This document shows, piece after piece, positions 1 through 7,552 of a stretch of 64,000 nucleotides of DNA (the stretch's first letter is position 1; each line of letters begins with the position of its first letter). The position numbers and the translations under genes are program-made. Source of the stretch: Candidatus Latescibacterota bacterium (GTDB lineage: Bacteria; Latescibacterota; UBA2968); assembly GCA_022824945.1 (NCBI GenBank), contig JAJDYX010000017.1, forward strand, positions 1-64,000, given 5' to 3'. Under the pieces are notes generated by a model that searched no databases, was not told the origin of the DNA, and was given only the letters and a program-made list of their open reading frames with translations.

Positions 1-29
1 CTAATGGGCAACAGAGACGAGGCAACCCC

Positions 30-2174
30 ATGCAAAAACCCAAACGCGAAGTCACAATTTCCAATCGCTATCTCTACTTCTACGCCAGCCTGTTCAAACG
101 CATCTACGGTCTGATCATCCGAAATGAACACAAAAACCAACCCAACGAGCGCTACACGGGCCGTCTGGATGAAGATGGAATACCGAGTTACCAGGATGTG
201 TCCCATACAACGGGCAGACTACCCGGCACACCTGTCCAGGATGAAATTATCCTGTTTCGCTTTCGAAAACGCCTGCTCATAGGAACTTGCCAGGCTGTTT
301 TGCCCCGCAAAATTTCCGAAATCGCAGTTTTATCAGAAGATGGCCGGCACCTCCGCTTTCGCCACACCAACCTCGTTTATCTCACCGGCACCTCATCGTG
401 CGATGTACCACTCAAAACTTATGCAATGACCGTCCGCACCTTGAGCCGAGAAATAGATCTCCAGGACGTATGGGAAATCGCCGTTGAATCTGCAACCCCG
501 CTTCCACTTTCAGAAATCGCCGACCTTTTCTACAACACAGAAATCGATGCCACACAGTGGATTGCCCTCTATCTTCACCTGCACCATGCCTCTCCTTATT
601 TTCAGCCTCAATCTTCTGACTCGTATTCACCCTATACGGCTGGTCAAGTACATGTCCTTCACCAACGCGACAAACTTAAAAAAGATCGGGATGAAGAACG
701 CGAAGAATTTATCCACGCCATGGCGAACAATACCGAATCTATCGCAGAACACACGCTGACCCCACGCCAGCAAACCTATCTGGAACAAATTCGACAATAC
801 GCATTGTGGGGCAGCGAATCCCAACACGCAACTCACGCTCAGGCATTGATCTCTGAAATTTGCAAAACCAAAAAAAACCGCCAAAAATCCGCAGTCGAAT
901 TGCTCATACAAAAAAAGGCCTGGAAACGCGATCAAAACTTCGACTTACTCCGCGCCGAAGTTCCAACTGCATTTTCAGACCTCGTCATCCGCCAGGCAGA
1001 AACACTCGCGCCCACTTATGACAACCGCGAAAAACAGCCCGTCTTTGTGATACATCCGCCCGATCACCCAGAAATCGCCCTCTCATTCCGCCGCCGTCTC
1101 TTCAGGGACGCAGAATTTGGCGTACACATTCCAGATATCGGCGCACTCATTCCCAAAGATTCACACATCGACCGCGACGCTACCGAGCGCATGGCGCACA
1201 TACCCTTTCCCGATCATCCCATTCCCATGCTACCCACGCGCTTTTCACATGATCTGGGCCAATTCCAAAGCGACAAAGCGCATCCAGCACTCAGCATCTT
1301 CTGGCGCGTAAATCGGGACGGCCACCTCAAAAATTTTTGTATCGCGCAAACGGCCGCAATAAACAAAGCTGACCTTTTACCTGAAGACATCGATCGGGCA
1401 CTGGACGATCCCGCTCACCCGCAACACCGCGCCATACAATTCTTCTCGCAATTATCCACGCGCCTCCACAAAAAGCGGCAAACAGCCATACACGACCTTG
1501 AGGAACAATCATCCCCCAACCCCGCGCATCACATCGCCCTTGAACTATCCCTGCTCGCTGGCATAGCTGCTGGACGGTGGTGCGATAATAAAAACATCCC
1601 CGCAATTTACGAAATACGCGACCCCATTGAAAATAACGAATCCATCATACAAATCTCCCACCCCGTCGTCCGCCGCCACGAACTTCACCGCCAGACCCCA
1701 AACATCGGCCTCAACACAACGCCAGAAACACATCACGGCTATGGCATTTCGCATTATTGTCCCATCACCCAACCCACCACCCGATACACCGACCTGGTAA
1801 TGCAACGCCAAATCGATCACTATCTTAAAACCGAGCAATCCCTTTACTCAGTTGACGACCTCAATACCCTGCGCTACCGCATGTGGGAAACGCAGGACCT
1901 CATTGGCGATCTGGTACACCGCCGTACCCGCGATTTGATATTACAATCGTGGGAAAACCAACTCGGTCTGGAATTTCGCGCCGTTGTTCTCCACATCAAA
2001 ATGCGCGGTGTCCTCGTCGAACTCCTCGACCACCCCTTCAAAACCGTCATCTATCCGGGTTATCCCGTAGAGGTCGGCGACGAAATTGACCTGCGCCTGA
2101 CAGGTATTGACCGCTGGAAAGGCTGGGCACACTTCACGGAAAAAACCTACCAGCAATCAGCAGTCGGCTTTTAG
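30..2174 (+). CDS. RNase II/R-family (RNB domain) protein with degenerate catalytic site
   Basis: This 714-residue protein has the layout of the RNase II/RNase R exoribonuclease family: a long N-terminal region, an RNB domain from about residue 330 to 620, and a C-terminal S1-like segment from about 640 to 705. Family hallmarks visible are the FGVHIPDIG segment, an IPMLP stretch, and a HYCPI...RYTDLV block starting at His575, which corresponds to the HxxSPIRRYxDL signature but carries a short insertion. The motif that normally supplies the four metal-binding aspartates lies at residues 341-352 and reads IHPPDHPEIALS. Only one clear aspartate (D345) remains, so hydrolytic activity is doubtful. 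A GAGG Shine-Dalgarno sequence precedes the ATG. The stop overlaps the convergent ubiX stop by four bases. The family assignment is solid. Whether it is a pseudo-enzyme is an inference. Confidence 0.85.
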   Translation: MQKPKREVTISNRYLYFYASLFKRIYGLIIRNEHKNQPNERYTGRLDEDGIPSYQDVSHTTGRLPGTPVQDEIILFRFRKRLLIGTCQAVLPRKISEIAVLSEDGRHLRFRHTNLVYLTGTSSCDVPLKTYAMTVRTLSREIDLQDVWEIAVESATPLPLSEIADLFYNTEIDATQWIALYLHLHHASPYFQPQSSDSYSPYTAGQVHVLHQRDKLKKDRDEEREEFIHAMANNTESIAEHTLTPRQQTYLEQIRQYALWGSESQHATHAQALISEICKTKKNRQKSAVELLIQKKAWKRDQNFDLLRAEVPTAFSDLVIRQAETLAPTYDNREKQPVFVIHPPDHPEIALSFRRRLFRDAEFGVHIPDIGALIPKDSHIDRDATERMAHIPFPDHPIPMLPTRFSHDLGQFQSDKAHPALSIFWRVNRDGHLKNFCIAQTAAINKADLLPEDIDRALDDPAHPQHRAIQFFSQLSTRLHKKRQTAIHDLEEQSSPNPAHHIALELSLLAGIAAGRWCDNKNIPAIYEIRDPIENNESIIQISHPVVRRHELHRQTPNIGLNTTPETHHGYGISHYCPITQPTTRYTDLVMQRQIDHYLKTEQSLYSVDDLNTLRYRMWETQDLIGDLVHRRTRDLILQSWENQLGLEFRAVVLHIKMRGVLVELLDHPFKTVIYPGYPVEVGDEIDLRLTGIDRWKGWAHFTEKTYQQSAVGF

Positions 2175-2767
2175 CGCCCGTCCCACGCCGGGTACAAATC
2201 GTGCTCAATACTCAATAAACTCAAAATTCGACCGACCACGAAATCTGCCAAATCATCAAAGGTCTCCGGCTTTTGATAAAATGCTGGCATAGCCGGCACT
2301 ACGGCAGCACCCGCTTCGGCCACCGCCACCATATTGCGCAGTTGAATCAAATTCATAGGCGTCTCGCGAGGCACGACGATGAGCGTCCGACGTTCTTTCA
2401 ACGTGACATCTGCAGCGCGCTCAATCAAATTGCGCGACAACCCATGGGCTATACTCGCCAGTGTTTTCATCGAACACGGCACCACCACCATGCCATCTGA
2501 CTGCGCCGAACCACTCGCCAGCGTTGCTGCGAGATCCTTAAGCGGATGCAGTGCCATATTATCCACCGAAACACCGTAAAGTTTCCGGATAAAACCACCA
2601 AAATCTCGCTGTTTCCCCTCAAAGCCCGCCTCATCTCGCAACAACATCCAGCCAAATTCGGATATCACCACATCCACGGCAACCCTGTGCATCAACAACG
2701 CGCGCAATGTGCGCAACGCATAAATAGCCCCACTTGCCCCTGTAATAGCAACCGTAATTCGTTTCAT
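2171..2767 (-). CDS. ubiX: Flavin prenyltransferase, UbiX/Pad1 family
   Basis: The protein belongs to the UbiX family, which prenylates reduced FMN to make the cofactor of UbiD-type decarboxylases. The N-terminus KRITVAITGASGA is the family's flavin-binding loop. The PCSMKTLASIAHG and PRETPMN segments, with conserved Ser and Arg-Glu positions, are also diagnostic. The length of 199 residues fits the family. I chose the ATG at 2767 because homologues begin at MKRITVAITGASGA; an in-frame GTG at 2788 is possible. The gene follows the UbiA-type prenyltransferase after a short gap and is probably cotranscribed with it. The pair suggests quinone biosynthesis, either ubiquinone-like or the futalosine menaquinone route (MqnP plus the UbiX partner of MqnL). 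No UbiD-like partner is present in the window. Confidence 0.93.
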   Translation of the reverse strand: MKRITVAITGASGAIYALRTLRALLMHRVAVDVVISEFGWMLLRDEAGFEGKQRDFGGFIRKLYGVSVDNMALHPLKDLAATLASGSAQSDGMVVVPCSMKTLASIAHGLSRNLIERAADVTLKERRTLIVVPRETPMNLIQLRNMVAVAEAGAAVVPAMPAFYQKPETFDDLADFVVGRILSLLSIEHDLYPAWDGR

Positions 2768-2794
2768 AGCAAACAGAATCCCAGACACAACGGA

Positions 2795-3652
2795 TTACTG
2801 CAATAACAAATCGACCAGTGTCCCCGCAAAATACACCACACTGACCACACCATTCATTGTCAAAGACGCCATGCCTGCCTTTGACAAATCCCTGTGCCTG
2901 ACCAAATAGTGTTCGTAAATCAGCAGACATCCCACGCACACCACACCAGCTACATAAACCATCCCCAATTCAAATACCCGCCCCACGCACACCATCAAAC
3001 CAAAAGCAATCACATGAAATAACCGCGCAATCCACAATGCGGGGCCAATCCCAAACTTCTGCGGAATCGAATACACCCCAAACCGCCGATCAAACTCGGC
3101 ATCCTGACAGGCGTAAATCACATCAAACCCCGCGACCCACATCAACACCGCACCGCCGAGCAGTAAAATTTTCGCATCCAATTGTCCCGTCACCGCGATC
3201 CACGCCCCCACTGGTGCGAGAGACAATGCCAAACCGAGAAAAAGCTGTGTAGCCCACGTAAACCGTTTGGTATAAGAATAAAAAAATACAATACCCAATG
3301 CCACGGGGGACAGCATCAAACACAGTGGGTTTAACTTATACGCCGCAAAAACGAGTAGCGCAGAAAACACACAAACAAACACCTTCACAGCACCCGCAGA
3401 AATAACCCCCCGCGGCAACTCGCGATTAGATGTGCGCGGATTGGCCGCATCCATTTTCCGATCCACAAGCCGATTAAACCCCATGGCCGCACTTCTCGCG
3501 CCCACCATCGCCACCACAATCCAGAACACCTGCTCGGACGAAATCCCGTATCCAGCCGCCGCCAATGCCGCGCCCGAAAGCGCGAATGGCAAAGCAAAAA
3601 TACTGTGACCGAATTTAATCATCCGACCATAAGTGACAATACCCTCAATCAT
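2795..3652 (-). CDS. UbiA-family aromatic prenyltransferase (MqnP/UbiA type)
   Basis: This polytopic membrane protein transfers a polyprenyl chain to an aromatic acid in quinone biosynthesis. The two Asp-rich motifs of the UbiA superfamily are visible: NRLVDRKMDAANPRT near residues 65-80 and DVIYACQDAEFD in the middle. Both bind Mg-diphosphate. Multiple hydrophobic spans cover the rest. The ATG at 3652 (MIEGIVTYGRMIKFGHSIFALP) is chosen because it matches the family N-terminus and has GAGG/AGAGG just upstream; the frame is open further upstream but that stretch lacks family character. The gene starts 13 bases after the NHL-repeat gene and is followed by ubiX. The short form and the ubiX partner make 4-hydroxybenzoate or the MqnP substrate likely. 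The exact substrate cannot be read from the sequence. Confidence 0.9.
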   Translation of the reverse strand: MIEGIVTYGRMIKFGHSIFALPFALSGAALAAAGYGISSEQVFWIVVAMVGARSAAMGFNRLVDRKMDAANPRTSNRELPRGVISAGAVKVFVCVFSALLVFAAYKLNPLCLMLSPVALGIVFFYSYTKRFTWATQLFLGLALSLAPVGAWIAVTGQLDAKILLLGGAVLMWVAGFDVIYACQDAEFDRRFGVYSIPQKFGIGPALWIARLFHVIAFGLMVCVGRVFELGMVYVAGVVCVGCLLIYEHYLVRHRDLSKAGMASLTMNGVVSVVYFAGTLVDLLLQ

Positions 3653-3665
3653 CACCTCGCGCCTC

Positions 3666-4529
3666 TTATCTTTGCCGAATAAACTTTTGCAACCGGCCAT
3701 CTGTCTGCACTTCTCCCACATACAAATCGCCGTGTGAATCCAGCCAGATACCGTGCGGACACTTTTTGAACTCCCCCGGAACATCGCTTTCAACCCCGCG
3801 CCCCCACTCAGACACTTTCTCGCCATCAACCGTCCAGATACTCACCCGCTGATCCAGTTCCGCGATATAAACCACACCATCATCGTCATCAATATAAACC
3901 GTATCGGGTTGGTGCAAACCCGTCCACTCGCCCTGAAAATTGCCCTCAGTATCGAAAAACTGAATGCGATTATTGCTCCGATCTGCCACCCACAAACGGT
4001 CATTCTTATCGACCCGCACAGAATGCACCAGATCAAATTGCCCCGGTCCAGTACCCGGTTCGCCCCAGGACTTGATCAACTCGCCATCGGGTGTAAACTT
4101 GTGCATTCTCGCATTGCCGTATCCGTCGGACACATACATAAACCCTTCGGAGTCAAACGCCACATCGGTCGGCAACCGAAACGGCTCACCTTCATCGCCT
4201 TCCCGATCCGGCGTCCCCACCGTCATCAACAACTCACCATCACAACTAAACTTCCGCAAACAATGCGTGTTGCGCTCCACACAATAGACGTGATCCTCCG
4301 CATCGATATAAATACCGTGCGCGTCCTTTAACACATCTTCGCCCCACGAAAACAAAAAATTGCCTTCGCGATCAAAAACCACCATCGGGTGCTCGCTGCG
4401 ACTGTACACATAAACGCGATCCTGCGAATCAACAGCCACCGCCGGTATCCATCCAAACGACCAGCCTTCGGGCAACGACCACCAATTTTCCTGCACCGTA
4501 TAGACATAATCACCTTGTCCAAACGTCAT
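3666..4529 (-). CDS. NHL-repeat beta-propeller protein
   Basis: The 287-residue protein is built of NHL-type repeats (patterns such as PTDVAFDSEGFMYVSDGYGNARMHKF and the DRLWVADRSNNRIQFF unit), about six blades, enough for one closed propeller. No signal peptide is evident, so it may be cytoplasmic or rely on other export. The family includes peptidyl-alpha-hydroxyglycine amidating lyase relatives and many uncharacterised carbohydrate- or protein-binding propellers. No catalytic assignment is justified here. A perfect AGGAGG lies upstream of the ATG. The gene is the first of a leftward group with the UbiA-type prenyltransferase and ubiX, but a functional link to quinone synthesis is not obvious. 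Confidence 0.85.
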   Translation of the reverse strand: MTFGQGDYVYTVQENWWSLPEGWSFGWIPAVAVDSQDRVYVYSRSEHPMVVFDREGNFLFSWGEDVLKDAHGIYIDAEDHVYCVERNTHCLRKFSCDGELLMTVGTPDREGDEGEPFRLPTDVAFDSEGFMYVSDGYGNARMHKFTPDGELIKSWGEPGTGPGQFDLVHSVRVDKNDRLWVADRSNNRIQFFDTEGNFQGEWTGLHQPDTVYIDDDDGVVYIAELDQRVSIWTVDGEKVSEWGRGVESDVPGEFKKCPHGIWLDSHGDLYVGEVQTDGRLQKFIRQR

Positions 4530-4595
4530 TACTTCCTCCTAAAAAAAAATTAAAAAAATTTCCTATCATTGCAATATACACCACAATTCAAGCAC

Positions 4596-4632
4596 AAAAA
4601 GAAAAAAGCTCCGGGAATCCAGAGCTTCTTTT
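4596..4632 (-). terminator. Rho-independent terminator after the matrixin gene
   Basis: An AAGCTC / GAGCTT stem (4606-4611 with 4622-4627) is followed on the minus strand by a run of six T and further T-rich sequence. It lies 28 bases beyond the stop of the matrixin gene. A T-rich tract on the plus strand makes it potentially bidirectional. Confidence 0.7.
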
Positions 4633-4654
4633 ATTTTTCGGGGATTATCGCACA

Positions 4655-7159
4655 CTACGCGCTTACCGTTCTTCCGAAAACACTGGTAAACAACAAAAAA
4701 TCGCCAAAATTGACCTGACCATCTTCATTTAAGTCAAAACGCGCATCGGGACTCTCAGCACCAAAAGCGGCAACAAACAGGAGAAAATCCCCAAAATCAA
4801 TCTTGCCACTGCCATCGAAATCCGCTTGAGCGGCTATCTCCTTCAAAGGCAGAAACACAGCTGGCTGAGAGCGCACTGCGATACCGCGCGGTCTATCTTC
4901 AAAACTCAATGTTCTCAGAATCTGAAACGACTCCGCATCAAAAATAACCAGTTCATTCGAATTCTGGTTCGCCACATACACCTGCGACCCGTCGCGCGAC
5001 ACAAACAAATCACGCGTCTCTTCACCTTCGGGCAAGACCTGGACAGTATTCACAACGCGATTTTGCGCCACATCAACGACGATCAATTGGGCATTTGCGC
5101 GGTCTGTTCCGTATAACCTCGAACCATCCGGCGATAAAGCGAGGCGAAATACCCCACCATCTACAAAAATCGTTGTCACCACAGACTCCGACTCGGTATC
5201 AATCACCGCAATACCGCCAGCACCCGTGTCACCAAAGTCCCCTCCCGACACATACAACCGCTTCCCATCCGCAGATATAACCAATGAGCGGGGGTCCTCA
5301 ATCACTTCAATGCGACCAACCGTCGCCCTGAGTGCGGTATCGACAACCAGCACCTGATTGGACTGGATATCTGTGACATAAAGCCGCTTCCCATCCGGAT
5401 GAATCGCCACACCATAAGGACCTCCGTCATTAACAACTGGCACCCGAATGCGATTGCGCACAGTCAAACTCGCCACCTCGATAATCGAAATACTCTTAGA
5501 CTGTGAATTGGTGACATAGACCAACTGCCCATCTGCACTCAAAGCGAGATCCAAAGGCGCATTGTCAACCTCAATATTCGCCGCCACTTGATGCGTGGCA
5601 GTCTCGATAACCGTGACCCGATTCTCAGATGTACCGGCAGATCCTCCCGTATTGGCGACAAACAAATAGCGCTGATCCGGCGTCATCAAAACACTTAAAG
5701 GCACCACGCCAGTGGGAATGCGCGCCACCTCTTCATTCGATCCCATATCGATGACGGCCACTACATCTACATCTCGCAATGCAACAAAAAGTACGGGAGA
5801 TCCAGAAAGGGATATCACATCGAATTGCAACATGGGCAATTCAGGTGGCGGCGAAGGTGTTTCATTGCCATCGCCATCGCGCGCAACCACCCGATATTCA
5901 ACCCTCGATCCCACACTTTGTCCGTCGAGTTCAGCGGCAAAAATATCGTTACCCGTGGGGGTCATTGGCAACACCTGCACGCTCCCGCCATTGATCCGAT
6001 AATGCAATTCAACAGTTGCCACCCCTGTATTATCGGTCACCCTTGCCGAAAAGCGATAGGGACCATTGGGATCGGGCGTATTAGCCGGAAAAATAGTCTC
6101 CCGAATAAAAGGCGCGCCCGCCACAGAAGGCCCAATCGCAAAATCGACATTTTCTATAACGCGATCAATTTCAACGCGTATAATCTGAGCATTGTCCTGC
6201 AAAAACGCATTGTTATAGTACTCTTTTGCGAATCTTTCCTCATATAATGTCTGAAAAATACCGCCAAAATTATCAGCAGAAATTGCGAAATGGTGTGGCT
6301 CAATCGCAACGTAGTAATCGCCCGGGGGCAACCCGAGAATTTCATACCGACCATCGCCATTGGGTCCCTTTTGTTCACCGGCCGAACCCGACAGAGCACT
6401 CGCAACAAACACAGTGTCCGCCTGATAAACCACCACATGCACGCCAAATGTGGGGCCATCGGCATCTAATACCTGCCCACGCACACCGCCGGTAAACCCT
6501 TCCACCGGGTACAACGCCGTTATCCCGGCGCGGTCATCGACTTCCAGAGAACGCTCCGCGCGCGGTGCCTGGGACGAAGTATAGGGAAACATTGTCGCGC
6601 GCAGTTCGGGTTCACCCACCCAGGGAGAGTGATCCAAACCCAACAAATGGCCGATTTCATGCGTCATCACAGCCTGAAGATCGGTCAGATCCTCAGGCGT
6701 AGTATTCTGCTCAATCGAAAACTCGTGATCCCGCCCGTTAAAAACGATATCCACATCCGTAATCAAACCATCGTCGTTATTGATGATCCGGGCAATTGCA
6801 ATGATCCCCGATCCCTCGGGTGCTCCTATAATCTCTCCCGTCGCATCGTAAATAACCACATTGCGATTATCATTCCCCGATGCTTCAAGCTGTGCTGTAC
6901 CTTCATATTCAAATGTAATAAATGCCGATGGCACTGCGCCCCAGTCGTTAAACCCCTGCTGTGCGATCCGTACCACCTCGGTCTCGGGAAAGGGAAAACT
7001 CCCGGCATTGACCACAAAGGGAATACCAGCCCCGGCTCGAGAAGGTGACCAGCGATTTGTCACAATACGCCCACGAGAATTTGTCTCTGTAAGAATTACA
7101 TACCCCTCTGCACCAACCCATAGAGCGAGCAGAAGACCGACAACACACATTTTTTTCAC
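4655..7159 (-). CDS. Secreted matrixin-type metalloprotease with YVTN propeller and dockerin-like C-terminus
   Basis: The 834-residue protein begins with a signal peptide (KKMCVVGLLLALWVGAEG). A metalloprotease domain follows, with the metzincin zinc motif HEIGHLLGLDH at residues 167-177 (ligands H167, H171, H177; general base E168). Next come a carboxypeptidase-regulatory-like/Ig-like stretch (about 225-340), a second Ig-like segment (about 350-450), and a run of roughly 40-residue YVTN-type beta-propeller repeats (about 450-770). The C-terminal 55 residues hold two EF-hand-like loops, each DxNxDGxxxFGDFLLF-like, as in dockerin type I pairs. The start is a GTG at 7159 with GAGGA upstream, four bases after the preceding gene's stop, which points to translational coupling. 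Extracellular proteolysis and surface attachment are inferred. No cohesin partner is visible. Confidence 0.88.
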   Translation of the reverse strand: MKKMCVVGLLLALWVGAEGYVILTETNSRGRIVTNRWSPSRAGAGIPFVVNAGSFPFPETEVVRIAQQGFNDWGAVPSAFITFEYEGTAQLEASGNDNRNVVIYDATGEIIGAPEGSGIIAIARIINNDDGLITDVDIVFNGRDHEFSIEQNTTPEDLTDLQAVMTHEIGHLLGLDHSPWVGEPELRATMFPYTSSQAPRAERSLEVDDRAGITALYPVEGFTGGVRGQVLDADGPTFGVHVVVYQADTVFVASALSGSAGEQKGPNGDGRYEILGLPPGDYYVAIEPHHFAISADNFGGIFQTLYEERFAKEYYNNAFLQDNAQIIRVEIDRVIENVDFAIGPSVAGAPFIRETIFPANTPDPNGPYRFSARVTDNTGVATVELHYRINGGSVQVLPMTPTGNDIFAAELDGQSVGSRVEYRVVARDGDGNETPSPPPELPMLQFDVISLSGSPVLFVALRDVDVVAVIDMGSNEEVARIPTGVVPLSVLMTPDQRYLFVANTGGSAGTSENRVTVIETATHQVAANIEVDNAPLDLALSADGQLVYVTNSQSKSISIIEVASLTVRNRIRVPVVNDGGPYGVAIHPDGKRLYVTDIQSNQVLVVDTALRATVGRIEVIEDPRSLVISADGKRLYVSGGDFGDTGAGGIAVIDTESESVVTTIFVDGGVFRLALSPDGSRLYGTDRANAQLIVVDVAQNRVVNTVQVLPEGEETRDLFVSRDGSQVYVANQNSNELVIFDAESFQILRTLSFEDRPRGIAVRSQPAVFLPLKEIAAQADFDGSGKIDFGDFLLFVAAFGAESPDARFDLNEDGQVNFGDFLLFTSVFGRTVSA

Positions 7160-7162
7160 GAT

Positions 7163-7552
7163 TTAATCCTCATGTTTAAGTACCGGTTCTGATTCCCTTG
7201 CATCCACCACCCACACCTCGGCTTTACCATCTCGATCAAAATCCGCTTCTGCATACGCCACGAAGCCATCCTCTGAAACCGTCACCCGATAGCGAAAACG
7301 TCCGGGCACATTATTGAGTTGTAAAATACCACCATTATTTTTTTCATCAATAGGTAAATAAGCACCATATTCGGCGCAATATGCGTGTTGTAGAGCCGCA
7401 ATGCGTTGCAATATAATACGGGCGCGTTCTCGCTCTGCGTCTTCGGGTGTGCGATACGTAAACTGATAAATCAACACCACGCACATCAATACCAGAAGAC
7501 CAATAACAACACCCGCCTGACGCAACTGACCTCGATATTTCCAAAACATCAC
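7163..7552 (-). CDS. Small single-span membrane protein, pilin-like C-terminal region
   Basis: The 129-residue protein has a short basic N-terminus, one hydrophobic span (about residues 13-31) and a soluble domain. The soluble part (RIAALQHAYCAEYGAYLP, then a short beta-rich part ending in DFDRDGKAEVWVVD) resembles the globular part of type IV pilin-like proteins. However, no prepilin peptidase cleavage motif is present at the N-terminus. The start overlaps the end of the Ig-like lipoprotein gene by four bases, and the stop lies four bases before the matrixin start, so it is translationally embedded in the xerC-to-matrixin operon. Function is unknown. A periplasmic-facing accessory protein of the secreted neighbours is a guess. 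Confidence 0.7.
   Translation of the reverse strand: MMFWKYRGQLRQAGVVIGLLVLMCVVLIYQFTYRTPEDAERERARIILQRIAALQHAYCAEYGAYLPIDEKNNGGILQLNNVPGRFRYRVTVSEDGFVAYAEADFDRDGKAEVWVVDARESEPVLKHED

Noticed and set aside
4655-4830. Dockerin-like tail as evidence of a cellulosome
   Set aside because: No cohesin, scaffoldin or cellulase is present in the window, and single EF-hand tails occur widely in this group.
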